The notes below the pieces were generated by a model. The model did not search any database. It was not told the origin of the DNA and saw nothing but the letters and a program-made list of their open reading frames with translations. Of a stretch of 64,000 bases of DNA, positions 45,714-58,282 are shown one piece after another. Numbering within the stretch: the stretch's first letter is position 1; each line of letters begins with the position of its first letter. The position numbers and the translations under genes are program-made. Source of the DNA: Adineta steineri (taxonomy: Eukaryota > Rotifera > Eurotatoria > Adinetida > Adinetidae); contig CAJNOI010000077.1 of NCBI GenBank assembly GCA_905250115.1, positions 264,635 to 328,634 of the forward strand, read 5' to 3'.

Positions 45714-47625
45714 AACCTTGTACTATTTACAACTAAATCTATAAGACGATTTAAGTGACCATAGTATTATTATTTGTATAAACAATCTTATAACATACAT
45801 GAACTATCTTGATCGATTATCTTCGAATAAGCCAATAGACACTATAAAATTCAATAAATATTGTATTTTTCATGAAAACATAAGGTGTTACAAAGTGAAG
45901 CCGCTACGAGCTGTTTCAAATTAAAAAAAAAGATTCATAACGAATGCCGTCTGTTTGTCAACAAGTATACCGATGACAATTGTCTAAGAGTAACAGCTTG
46001 TTCAATGGCATTTATGATAGAAAAAAAAAGACGAACGATATTATTTTTATGTTAGATGATGACTAGTTTATTCGTTGTCACTGTTTAGATACACCGATGA
46101 TGCTTCTAATTGATCACACATCGCGCATAAATTGAACAACAGCTTGTTGAGAGAAACATCTTTAAAAAAAAATGAGATCTTTAAGAAGTACAATCAATGA
46201 TCAATATCAATATATTTTCTGATCTTTTGATTCTTCAGACGTCAAAATTGAAAGATAACGTATTTTTCCAATTGTGTGACTGGCAAATATATGTGAATAG
46301 GTGATGATAGATTACACATTATGTTCTCTTCTTTTCCCAACATATCGTTTCATATTATCATTCAACTGACAAGTACACGATGTATCATATATGTGCGCGC
46401 ATGTGTATGTCGTCGATGGGCTTGAAGTAATTGAATTAGTTTGAAGCAGCAGGTTAAAATAAATTGCTTATCTAAACAACAATTGGTTTATGTTATTGAA
46501 TAATATCCGTTCGATCAGTAGGAAATACATGATGTAAGAATTTTGAAATAGATACAAGAGATTTTCTACTCAAATTGATGTGAGAGAGATCAGATAATCT
46601 ATGTTTATATAAATAAAATTATCCTAAAAAAAATTTAGGCGAAATATTGAATAAATTTGTCATTAGTAGAAAATTTGAAAAAAATAAAAGTAAGCAGATT
46701 TATCATCACTTGTTCATCTTGATGGTAGTATTAGCAAAATAGGACGATAATTCTTGATCTGGCAATATCAAAACGAAACTACTCCTTGAAATTTTCAAGA
46801 AAACTATTATGGTCAATATTTGCAAGGTTTTTAAATGATCGTTTAGAACGTAAATATACTTCATTAGGATAGTCGACCAAAAACATAGGATTTGCAAGTT
46901 TTTATCTTATTCGTCATTAGGTTGACGTCAAAACATTTTCTCGATTAGTTCACTTACAGATCATTAATGCTAAGAGATTCTTCAACATCATATATAATAA
47001 AAATTTACTCTGTACTCTAGATTTCATGTTAGTAAATATGCTTATCTTCAAGACTAACGTATAGATGAAGACCATTTTAGTAAGATTATATCAGTTTTAA
47101 AAATCGATCTTCGGCATGTGGTTTTATCGCTTTATGATTTTTCTATGCATCCTCTTAAAGTTAAGTTTGAAGTCTTGCTGATCTCTCAAATAAACTGCAG
47201 GTTTTGAATATCGTCATTTTATCACTTATGTTTATATTATCGGTTTTAAAAATTAATAAATTTAAAAACTATATGTGATAATACGATAGTTTAGTGTTAT
47301 TGTGTGAAACAATCTTCAAAAAATAGAAACAACTTTCATATAAGTGAGAACTGTATTTGTTTCAATAACCAATTTGTTCCGATCGAATTTGTACAAGCTG
47401 CTTATTGCGTCATGTGGATCTATCCAATTAATCTATTTGTCATCTTTAACCAATTGGTCACTCTTTTCTTTACCAATTGGATAAGTGTGAAATGATGATA
47501 CTTTTTTCCTTCCCAAAGAGAAAGAAAGGGAGAGAGAGAGAATAACGACGATTTTTCTTTTTCTTTTTCTCTCCTTCTTTTTTTACATTGGTCAATTAAA
47601 GTTACGCATTGTAAACAATTGACAG

Positions 47626-47705
47626 TATAAATAGATATGATTCTAAGCAAAGGAAACCATATTCAGATATTATAATCTGAACCAACTCGCAACTCTTCAA
47701 CACAG
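47626..47705 (+). promoter_or_regulatory. TATA box with possible noncoding first exon
   Basis: TATAAATA at 47626-47633 is preceded by CCAAT-type boxes (ATTGG near 47587, CCAATTGG near 47449 and 47471). About 70 bases downstream is a strong donor, CACAG|GTAAGT, at 47705/47706. With no coding frame nearby, this fits a promoter and leader exon, possibly spliced to the 3' splice site at about 50102 ahead of the DHHC fusion gene. Inference from motifs only. Confidence 0.4.
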
Positions 47706-50153
47706 GTAAGTTTCTTCTTTATCTATATTCTTGTTTCTTTGACTTATGGCACATTAATTCACGGCTACTAATGTTTATGTTTGCCGTGCACTACCGTGTC
47801 ATGCATCGAGAAACAATTTTTCGACGATAAATATATATATTTATTTTTTTATTGAAATTAATGTTTAATTTAATATTCATTAGTTCAGTTTCGGTCAATG
47901 GCACATAATTTGAAGACGGTTGAAATTGAATAATCCGTGTTTATCTTTGTGCCACAAATCGATTTGAATGCTACTAAATGAATTATATAGTTACAAAAAA
48001 AGTTATAAATATAAGTTGGAAAAATATTATCATAATATGAGTTAATTGACAAGATGTCAAGGCTTAAAAAAGAAGTACTTGTTGTGATTATAGTATCAAT
48101 AAACCAAACAAAAGTTACTCTTAAACATGCATGTTTATTTTTGGATCAATTAAAGTGCATTTTCAAGAAGTTTATGAAGTGAGAGGCGGAGTGATGATTA
48201 TGTACGTGATAAAATGATAATTGTAGTAAAAATTTTAGAGATCAACGAGAAGATTGCATATGAATAGTTTAATTATGTATTTTCATAATATAAATAACAT
48301 TAAAGTTACAATTTCAATAAATATATTATTTGCAAAATATAAAAGAGAAGTGAGATTCATATAGATAACATGAAATAAAAAATTTGCAAAAAAGAACAAA
48401 TCGAACAGACAATAATATCTTTGAAAGTGTACTACTATGGAATACTGATTCTATTGCAAAGGCATCATTTTTCATTCTACAAGCAACAGTGAATTAAAAT
48501 ATGAATGATTATCTGATAAAATAATACAAGATATTATTCGATGAACAAATTTGTAAGGATAAATTGAAGCTTTTATGACTTTAAAGTCAATGGTATTGAG
48601 TTGTAAGTTGCTTGTTTTATGTAACAACATTTCATTTAGCTTATGGATACAGAGCGAACTAGATTTATAATAGGCGTGGCATTTTGATCATCCTAATATC
48701 CTTAGTTTTTCTCATTAAAATAAATTTGTGATTTTTATCTAAATAAATGCAGAAGTTGCAGCGATGAAATGTATTAGAACAGTTTTCAACCTTTAATGGA
48801 AAGTAAAAGACAAAAATGAATAAAATTAGAAGATGTTGCTATTGCTTACAGAAGAGATGAATAGTATTTCGAAAGTAGTTTCAGAACATAATGACATACA
48901 ACACTAGTATTATCAAATCCTTTTTGAATGTCCTGATTCTAAAGAAGATTCATGATTTTGAAAGAGGACGGAAATATGGAATAAGCAGTACGTTCATTTT
49001 GATCCTGGTTAGAGTCCTACATCGTAGTGTGCTAATAAATTCATCAGTATTGATGAAAAGTCGGGCAAGTCGATTCTGTATGTATGTCCCAGTTAAACTG
49101 ATACAAGTAGAACAATTCAATAAGGATCGAAAATGAATATTTTCATCAACGATGAGCTTCATATGATAGTTACTATTTTCGACGATAGCATGGTCGTATT
49201 TTATTCCGAGTAAATAGATATTTATCTAATCACTTGCATTACAATAACTTTCTTGTTGTTAATATTGTAGATTATCTGATATTATAATCGATAGTCGAAT
49301 ATAATTTTGTTATTGTCTTATAAAAAACGATTATTATTAATAAATATATGCAATCTACGGTTGTAATTTTTATTATCAACATATATTTGGTTATATGTTG
49401 AGCAAACAAATAATAATATTTATATAAGTCACTACTGATTCCTATTAAGGTATACTACATTTAGAAAAAATCAGACAAATATCAAAATGTATGTATATTG
49501 ATTCTCTAAGCTTTTTAAAATAATACTGAATTTCACTTCACAACTGGACAGGTGTTCATTGTTACTATCAGAGAAAATATATTCCAGGAAAAGATCAAAT
49601 AATAAAAGGAAATTGTTTTACACAGTTTTACGTCACAGTAAATATTAATTATTACTGCTTGGTGAAGAATTAAGTTGGTATTTTCTTTTGTATTCAATAG
49701 TAAATCAATTAAATAAAGTGAAGAATTTTATTTTTTTTCAATTATTTTTTTTCTTCTTCCTCGCGAAAGCATAGTTACTTAAAGAATTTGTTTTTATTTT
49801 AAAGTCTTTGTTTTCTTTAGAAAAAAATAACCTTCTCATTTTATCAATACTATTTTTTTTCAAGGAAAAGTGAAAGAATAACGTGGACTGTAACAGAACA
49901 GAAAGAATCATCTGTAAAAAAAACTTTCTTTCCTGCTATGTGCCATTATGAATAAGTGAAGTAGGTAGAAATGACATGAAGAAAACTAAAACATGTCTTT
50001 ATTGCCTCTTATACTGCTTACCAACGCTATGTTACTGTTCAACTGAATAACAATTCATCGGAAGAGAAATATACTTAAAATAAGTATTAATCATTTGTTA
50101 CAGATTAATTTAAAATTCAACAAGATCTTGATTTTTTATATCAATCGATCGTC

Positions 50154-53100
50154 ATGTACATGCGCCGAGGACAAGTATGTCTCATTCTATTCTAATAAAA
50201 AAATATTTTTGATAACATACATGCATTAGATCTATCCAAGTAACACTGTTTCATATTTTCGTACATGTTGGACATATAAATCTTGGGGTACAGTCGTTGG
50301 TGTTCTTACTCTTATTCTAATATTGTCCGGATTACATATTGGTTGGGAGTAAGTTTTGTATTAATTCTATAATGAAGATATCATTAATTTTTCATATTAG
50401 TTTTCCGATACTTGTTAAAAATCATCATTTTTATTTTCCAATTTTATTTGGTATTGCACTTTTCTACACAATATTAAATTATTTATTCGCAGCATTACAT
50501 GATCCTGGTGTTTTACCACGGCCAAATGCAGATGAAATACTTCAAATAGAAAAAGAACAAAATATTCAGACTGATTTGTAAGATTCATCATATTCTGTTA
50601 TTTTTTCAAGACGAATTAAGAAAAATTATGTTTTTTGTTTGATTATTTTTAGAAATGGAAATTATTTTCCATCTGTACCGCCACCAACAACAGTACTTGT
50701 AAAGAATTTTCCTTATTCATCTACTTATTGTTATACATGTCGAACTTATCGTTTACCACGTGCTTCACATTGTTCGACTTGTAATGTTTGTGTTCAAAAT
50801 TTCGATCATCATTGTCCATGGAGTAAGATTAAAACTGAATTTTATATATAGATTCTTCCTCTATACTATCAATGAACAGATCCTTGGTTTAAAGACTTTT
50901 CTCAATCATTATAATTGTAGAGTTTATCATTATCGTCTAGCAACTATTCATCACTCTCTTCTTTGTATCACCACACAATCAATTATTTCTGATGGTCTTG
51001 TAAAGGATCTCTCATGTTAATTTCTTGTTCTTTGATATGTTATAGATAGTATATGGAAGCCATCGGAGTCTTGTAAGATCTTTTTTCGTTGATTAGCTAT
51101 TTGAGAATCTAAAACCTAGTTCGAGTCAACAATCAATAAATCGTTCGAAGCACAGACTGACTGATCACAAGTTTGAAGAAAAGCAAGCAGCAATAATCAA
51201 GAGAAGGAAATCATGGAATAGCAAAGAAAATTAAAATTTTCTCTCACAATTGTTTTAATGATTAAATAGTAACTGCGGTAGAACAGATGACACATTGTGT
51301 GTGACTTCTGACTAAGAAAAACGATATAAAAAAGTGTTTTTCTCTAATGAGTTTCTTGTTAAAATAAAGTAGGACACAACAGTGGGTTCTATCATGTCGA
51401 ATTTGTTAAGGATTTACTCTGGAAAAACTTAAGTTTTGCACATAGATTCAATTAACTTTAGATTCTGAAGATCTATCGTTTGATATTAATCTCATCATTA
51501 CTAAAGAAGGCCCGAAATATTTCTGAAACATTCAAAAAAGCTGCTGTTATCTAGAGAATGATGTTTCAAATAAACCAATTTAGTTTTATACTTTCTTTGA
51601 TTCATCGTTTAATATAATCCATACTTTAAGAGAAGTATAGTAAGCATATCAAAGAATATTTAGATTTGATATTTTTAAATAATATGAAAACTTTAACTAA
51701 TCAAAATTCGTCTATTTTAGTTAACAACTGTGTTGGTTTATTAAATTATCGTTATTTTTGTAATTTCATTCTTTCGATCTCAGCACTTTGTTTTATTGCA
51801 TTTGTTGGTTGTGGTGTAGCTGCTTATCTTCGATGGGACATCTATAAAAATGAGATCGGTCTTTTCTTTGCATATAATATTCCAAGCTTCTTTAATGGTT
51901 TTGTTGGTTTTTGTTTTATGTTTACACTTATTCCATTCTGGTGTTATCATTGTAGATTAACAATGAATGGCGAAACAACCAGAGATGATGTAAATTAAGA
52001 AAAACTAATTTTTTAATTTCATTTAATTTCATTCTTATTAGATAAGATATAAAAAACATCTAGAAAAAAATGAGTTACCTCGTGGATCACGATGTCATAA
52101 TTTAATTGCATCATGGTGTGGTCCTACAAGACCATCGTAAGTTTATCTTAGTCTCGATAAATATTCATGATTTTTAATTAATATATTAGAGTCAATTGGA
52201 ATAAATCGTATGATGCAGATCATTATACAAACCAGGAAGCAATTTATAGACGAATACGTCCAACATTACTAAGCAATACACTTATTATATTAACACAAAG
52301 AATTCGAGAACATATTCAAGATTTAGTAGCTAATAATTATCATGGTTTACAACAACAAGTAGAGGCATATCATCGTACAAATAAAAAAACTTTAGGTATA
52401 TAATTTTGGTGCTCTACATGCATTAAACTTTTAGTATGAGTATACTCTTCTTCTAAATATTAGACGACAGATTACACATAAGGTGCCTGTTAATAGTCAT
52501 TGCCTGATTTTCTCATAGCAGTCAGTGGAACATCTTCGAACTCATGATCATTTAGTTTATGCTTCAAAGGGGGGTTTTAATTTCAGTTTCTCGAATAGTT
52601 TGTCAAGCAGTAAACATTGTACAGGACTTCCTTAAGATTGTAGAATAATCATTTCTTCATGGATGAATACATATGAAAATGAGAATCAAGTAAAATTTAT
52701 TATTGAATATTCTTATAGAAACACAATCAGAATTATCTTCGGTTACTGTTATGAGTCATCTTCAAACATACACTATTGAAATTAATTGTATTGGTAATAA
52801 TCAAATCGATGCTCGTTATTTATTAATTGATGGTAATATCTATTAAATATCTGAGAAAAATATTTATTTTCCTATTTAAGCTGTTCAACAAATAAATATA
52901 TCCGCATTTTGGAATACAATATGGCTTCATCGTATATCATCTATCGTTATGCTTTATGAAATACATGAGAATGTATATAATGCTATTTTGATTTATATTA
53001 ATTCAAAATTTTCTTTTTGAATAGAATTCTTTAATTCAATATTGGCCTGATGAAAATAATCCAACGATTACAATTGAGAATACTTATCAAATTGATTTTA

Positions 53101-55237
53101 TTCGACATTTTAAACGATTAGATATAGAAACATTACAATTTAAAATACAGAAAGTAATAAGTAATGCGAATATTGTAAATACTAATATATACATATATAT
53201 TTAATTTAGCTTGGTGAAACAGAAACTCGTACTATTGAACATTTTCAAGTAAAAAATTGGACAGAAATAAAATTTGCATTAGATCCTGTTGCACTTTTAC
53301 GTCTTCAATATTATATTAATGATAAAGAACGAAATGAAAGACTTCTTGATAATACTCCAAATAGTATTGCTATACATAGTTGGTATGAAATAAAATATAA
53401 ATTTCATATTTACTGAGTTTGCTCCTATTTTAGTGGTGTTAATATACCAGCAGTTGCGTATATGACTATTGATATAAATCGACGTTTATCAATGAGATAT
53501 AGTTTTATTAATATACTTAAAACAATTACTGAACTTAATACACAATTACCAATGAGTATTATGAATAAAGTAAGAAAGAGAAAAAAGATTGAATGAATGA
53601 AGTCATTAAACTAATCTGAATATGTTTAGGATCTGTTAATTGTTGTCTATACAGTAGTACTTCATCTGTCAGCATGGATTTATTCATCGGATATAATGAC
53701 ATTACAAGGAATAAATCATCAAATTACCAGGATTCTTCAAACTAAATTTGGAACATATTTTCATGATTCAATAGTGGAGTTATTTGAAGTAAGTTATTAT
53801 TGTAAATAATACTACAAAGATCTTATCAGATTATATAGAACCAATGTATAAAAATTTTCGATCGAATTGAAAGTTATCTTTGTTAAAAAATATTAATCAG
53901 AAACTAACTGAATATAATCTTATCTTCTCACAGATTATTACAAAGAACAGTTCTTGAGGCTTAGTTATTAGAGAGAAATCGAATTGGCCTTTGCTATCAA
54001 AATTTTCGTGATCATAAATCTTATCTAATACTGTATGATGATATTCGTAAAAAATAGTGTCATATGATTATAAAAGATCTTATATGATAGAAATTTTTTT
54101 CCATAGTATGATCTAGAATAAGATCACGATACCTGTTTAACCGGACAAGATATAAAGTCTGAGTTTTTGATCTGTGACGATAAGCCTTATTCTGAATAAT
54201 TCATTAATAACTATCTATCTGTTCAGAATGTATCTATATGATATATTTTCTATTTTTAGGCATTCACATGTAATAGTTTGAAAGAACTTAATGCTATTCT
54301 TCCACTGAGTACGTAAAACAAAAAACAAAAATTTAGACACAATGAAACTATTCATATACTTCTATTCCAGGTACAGAATATTCTAATCGATTCGCGATTG
54401 TTGATCATCATGTTCTTTATTTTATTGATGTAAGTTTATCTTAGTTTCTATATAATCTCTTCTATTATTTAAATATAAAAAGAGTTATATACATTCAAAA
54501 CCATTTATGTTAACAGTTGGTCATGATAGTAGTACTACAATAAAAATAATTTCACAATTTCAAATTCGACATTGTTTTCTATTTCAACATAGTAGTCATT
54601 TAGTAAGTTAAATTTGAATAGATATTAATCAACAAAAAAAATATTTATCTTCAATGATAGGATATTGGTTTTATTGAAAAACAACGATTAAAAATTGATA
54701 ATAATGATATTTCTGATGATTTTCGACGTTATCATAATGATGAAGTTTGTTAAATAAAATATTTCCTAGAATTTATTGTTTTTTTGATCTATCTCTATAG
54801 TCTACGACGTTATTTTATCAACCAATTAATTCTATTCGAAATATTTTATTATATCGAGTTTCTCAAATTCTTGTAAATCTTGATCAAAATGATGATGTAC
54901 CAATTTTAATATGGTTGAAGTAAACAAATTTATCAACTTTCGTCTGATAATAATATATATAAAATAAAACTTTCATTTTAGTGATATTCGAGAAGGTGCT
55001 ATTATATGTCTTCTAGCGAATTTAATGGAACAATTCAATACTGATCATTCAATTGATATATATCATCAAGCAAGAAAAATTGCTTTTATGTGTTCGGCAT
55101 TTCGAACAGAAGTAAGAATTTATTGAATATTTTTTATTATGTTTCTTTCTCTTTTTTTTGTTTAGGATGAATTTCGAAATATGTATGAATGGATTAAAAA
55201 GTGGACAGAAAATGAATTACAAAATCAAACAAATTAA
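50154..55237 (+). CDS. DHHC palmitoyltransferase fused to two inactive PTP-like domains (830 aa)
   Basis: Twenty exons stay in frame (50154-50174, 50230-50348, 50401-50577, 50653-50822, 51721-51989, 52042-52136, 52190-52395, 52719-52832, 52881-52972, 53025-53153, 53210-53382, 53434-53569, 53630-53788, 54260-54308, 54371-54429, 54483-54602, 54661-54744, 54801-54919, 54982-55111, 55166-55237). Residues 1-290 are a four-pass DHHC S-acyltransferase: TMs near 25-43, 52-72, 174-200 and 212-236, the Cys-rich domain [19 protein letters not shown], the active DHHC at 157-160, then PWINNCVG, and the post-TM GPTRPSVN. Exon 7 runs on into [19 protein letters not shown], which resembles the start of receptor-PTP catalytic domains. 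PTP-like 1 (about 320-590): FWNTIW, QYWPDE, and IHSCGVNIPAV where HCX5R should be. PTP-like 2 (about 600-830): PILIWLNDIREGAI at the same site. Both lack the catalytic Cys and Arg, so pseudophosphatase scaffolds are inferred. A split into two genes sharing exon 7 is the main alternative. Confidence 0.85.
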
Positions 55238-55651
55238 ATGTTCAGATCTATATTGAGGTGATAAAATATTTGTTTTATTTTTATGTTTTTTTTATTGATC
55301 TAATAATTCATTTAACAGTAAACTTGAAAGAAAAATCATTTACAATTTTGTTTTATAATATCAATCAAGTGTTACTATTTGTATTGAAAACTAGTAGTTA
55401 CGATGTGATATGCTGGAAACCAGGTTGATTTCCTTGTTATTAGATCGAAAACATGCAGAAGTCATTATATAGATCGATAAGAAAAAATTGTATCCGTGGT
55501 CGCTCTAAATTTGCGACATATCAACGGTGAATATCTGCCACTGGAGTATCAAAAAAATGAGTAGTGAGATCTGTATGTACAAAAGTTAGAAAGTGATTTC
55601 AATGTGTAATCGACTTTATAGTTTGAAAAATATCATGATTTTTAAAAAATC
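55238..55651. other. Convergent intergenic spacer
   Basis: About 410 bases between the 3' ends of the DHHC fusion (+) and the sphingomyelinase (-). Nothing recognisable. Confidence 0.5.
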
Positions 55652-57495
55652 TTATAAAAATTCTGAACAAAAAGTTGTATCCTGCGCTCTGGCTGTTTTT
55701 AAATTACAATTAATCAACTTCATTCGACATGTTCGATCACAGCTATTGCCTGCAACAGATGATTTCATGAAGAATTGATACACCAATCCCATTGTTTCAC
55801 CGTCTATATCATTTTCTAATCGTAATATCAATTGATTCCATTCTTGTGGCGAAAGATCTTTCATACCATATGCTGATTTTGCTGAATATTCATTTATAAA
55901 TGTTGTTGTATTGTAAAGATTGGTGGCTGTTAAATTAAGAATAACTGTTCGATGATCTAATACGAATGTTGTATTTTCAGCCTATGAAATTATAATAAAT
56001 ATTTAAAAATATACTTAGAAAATATTAGCAAATTACATCAATTGTATATACACGGTAACCTGGATTTAGATTTGGATAAGTTGTAAATGAAGGTGAAATG
56101 TAAGCAACAGATACCTTTTTGTAAATAAGAGAATTTACTTTCGTTTAAAACGATATTCATTCAAAACTTACTGGCTTTTGAAAATCTTTTTCATCATAGA
56201 AAAGCATGAACTCATCATGATGAGTATGAGCAAAAAATTGACCAGTTATTGTATTTTGATAGCGATTAATAATACTATAGTAAGCCCAACTAAATGATAC
56301 CATACACATTCGAGGTGGATGATGACCGATAATATGAACTTTTTCTTGATGTTGTTCGGCATATTGAAGCCATTGAATTAACTAAAAAGCAAAATGTTTG
56401 AAATAAATTTAAAAAAAAGACGAGCTATCTGGAAATTACCCATTGCAATTGACCAAGAGGATCTGTTGAATTAATAAAAAGCCAGTAATTATTCTCTGAA
56501 CAGTAATTCATATTCAATGAAATCAAACGAATATTCGATGTAACTTTGGTAGTATAATAACCTCCTTTAAGAATAGTATCTCTTGTTTGTTCACTCAAAC
56601 CAAATTGACTAATCCATTGATTAGCTAAGATTGGATAAAGCCAAGACATATTATAGGTTGAAAAAAGATCAGGCGGAGCAGATTCATGATTACCAACACA
56701 TGGATAAATTTTTTTATTAGGAAATGTTTCTTTTAATAAACGAGTAGTATAAGAAATCTCTTCGAGATCTTTATCTTGAGTTTGTTGCCATACATCATGT
56801 GGAGCAATATCACCAGTAAAATAAATAAAATCAATTTGTTCTTCATTTTGAACAATATATTTCAATATATTTTTGGCTGTCCATTGTGGTAGATCACATG
56901 TACGATAATCACCCCAAAATCCTGCTCCTATTTCACCTTCTTTTGGTGTGCCATCACGACAACAAAGTGGTCGACCACAATTAGCATTTGAACCAGGTTG
57001 ATAATGTTCATCAATATGTAAATCAGCAAGATGAAGAACTGTAAGAGTTTGTTTAGTAGGTAAATGAACGTTAGACAAATATGAAGAAGAAATTATTTGT
57101 TTGGATGGTGGAGGGATAGTAACATTCCATTTAAGAGCAGGAATATCAGCTTGTCGTATACATCCGAAAGCTAATCCACAAACTTCTTTTGTTGATAAAG
57201 GACTATAACGAAGAATTTCAATAAGTACATGATTATATTCATTGATCATGCCAACACATACTGCATCATCAGCAAGATGTAAATATTCACATAATGTTAC
57301 ACCTATTTTTTCAATCCATGAAGATTCATCAACGGCAATAAGATCTTTTGCAATAGGTAATAGAAAATTGCATAATTCACATGATGTCATTTCAGTAAAA
57401 TGTGTTTTTGTTTCGAATATAGGTAAAGCATTTGACCATTGTTGTAAAGTCAAAAGAAAAAATAAACTGGTATAGAAGTATCCAAGGATCACCAT
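55652..57495 (-). CDS. SMPD1: Acid sphingomyelinase (SMPD1-like), secreted/lysosomal
   Basis: Hydrolyses sphingomyelin to ceramide and phosphocholine. Four exons on the minus strand (57495-56440, 56381-56172, 56114-56037, 55981-55652) give 557 aa (human 629). Signal peptide at 1-24 (MVILGYFYTSLFFLLTLQQW). Saposin-B domain about 36-115, with the expected Cys pattern (SCELCNFL, VTLCEYL, VCGLAFGC). The calcineurin-like metallophosphatase domain carries all metal-binding motifs: DLHID, GDIAPHD, GNHES, GHHPP and HTHHDE. The C-terminal Cys-rich region (SVAGNSCDRTCRMKLIN) is complete. An active zinc enzyme is expected. It lies 250 bases downstream of a small gene on the same strand. Confidence 0.95.
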
Positions 57496-57742
57496 TGTTA
57501 GTAATAGAATATATATAATATCTTTCTTTATATATATTTACTTACATACATGTGTGTTTTTATGAAGATAAGAAAATGACAATCATATCTTGACCAATGT
57601 AAATCTTTCTCAGTTTAGATTCCTTTCATTAATAAGAAATAAAATGAAATTATCATATTTATTACAGTTCAAATCAAATAACAAAATCAAACATTTATCA
57701 CACTTTCATATATGAGAATATAACATTCGACAAAAAAAACAA

Positions 57743-58150
57743 TTATACATTAAATACTACTTTCATTGAAATATGTTTGCCTGGAATTATTGTTGATTGA
57801 GTTGATGATGAATCATAAAGAACAATTCGTTCGTTAGTCATTATTGCTTTAATTACACATCCATTTCTATTTAATTGTTCATTTTTTATATTTACACTTT
57901 TTTCAATTTGCCAAGTTTGATTTTCATCTTCTGGTGGAGTCGGCCACTGTTCATCATCAGTTGTTGAATTTCGTCTCTAAAAAATGGTTTTTAGTTTTTC
58001 TAAGAAAATGTTTTTGAGTATAAAACTTACTGTTCCATTATTACTAATTTGACTCGAAACAGTTGTTAATGAAGATGTTGATAACAAACGATAAGAATTA
58101 CTTGATTCACTCGATTTTAATGATGATGAAGAATAAGAATAAAGTGACAT
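57743..58150 (-). CDS. Uncharacterised Ser-rich small protein (117 aa)
   Basis: Two exons on the minus strand (58150-58031, 57976-57743) join in phase 0 to 117 aa. The N-terminal 45 residues are Ser/Thr-rich (MSLYSYSSSSLKSSESSNSY). The C-terminal half (EKSVNIKNEQLNRNGCVIK, then TNERIVLYDSSS) is predicted beta-rich. No signal peptide or membrane segment. I do not recognise the family. Its start codon is 132 bases from BBS5 in the opposite orientation, so the two probably share a bidirectional promoter. Confidence 0.7.
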
Positions 58151-58282
58151 CTGTAAAATACGAAAAGAAAAAGAGAACTATAGGAGAGAAGAAACCTCTT
58201 TCAATTCATTCAACATAATGGCTGATTGACATGTAAATGAAAAAAGATTAGCATTTTTATTGAATAGACAAAAAGAAATTTA
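58151..58282. promoter_or_regulatory. Probable bidirectional promoter
   Basis: 132 bases separate the start codons of the 117-aa gene (-) and BBS5 (+). Both 5' UTRs and core promoters must fit here unless mRNAs are trans-spliced. I see no clear TATA box. An X-box (RFX site), common upstream of ciliary genes, was not found by eye. Confidence 0.45.

Larger units (their letters stand above)
44607..50153. other. Gene-poor region (5.5 kb)
   Basis: The longest stretch without a coding exon. It contains the foldback at 45221-45713, a possible promoter and leader exon at 47626-47705 and a purine-rich run near 47510-47541. Short open frames at 44978, 46706, 47304 and 48891 are AT-driven or lie in repeats. 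The last part may be a long 5' intron of the DHHC fusion gene (3' splice-like TTACAG at about 50102). Confidence 0.5.

Noticed and set aside
47420-47650. Minus-strand frame near the TATA box
   Set aside because: Driven by a purine-rich run; no domain.
48891-49162. Two frames on opposite strands at about 49 kb
   Set aside because: Complementary shadows without codon bias or motifs.
50760-51020. Open frame overlapping DHHC exon 4 and the following intron
   Set aside because: It reads out of frame with DHHC and continues into intron sequence.
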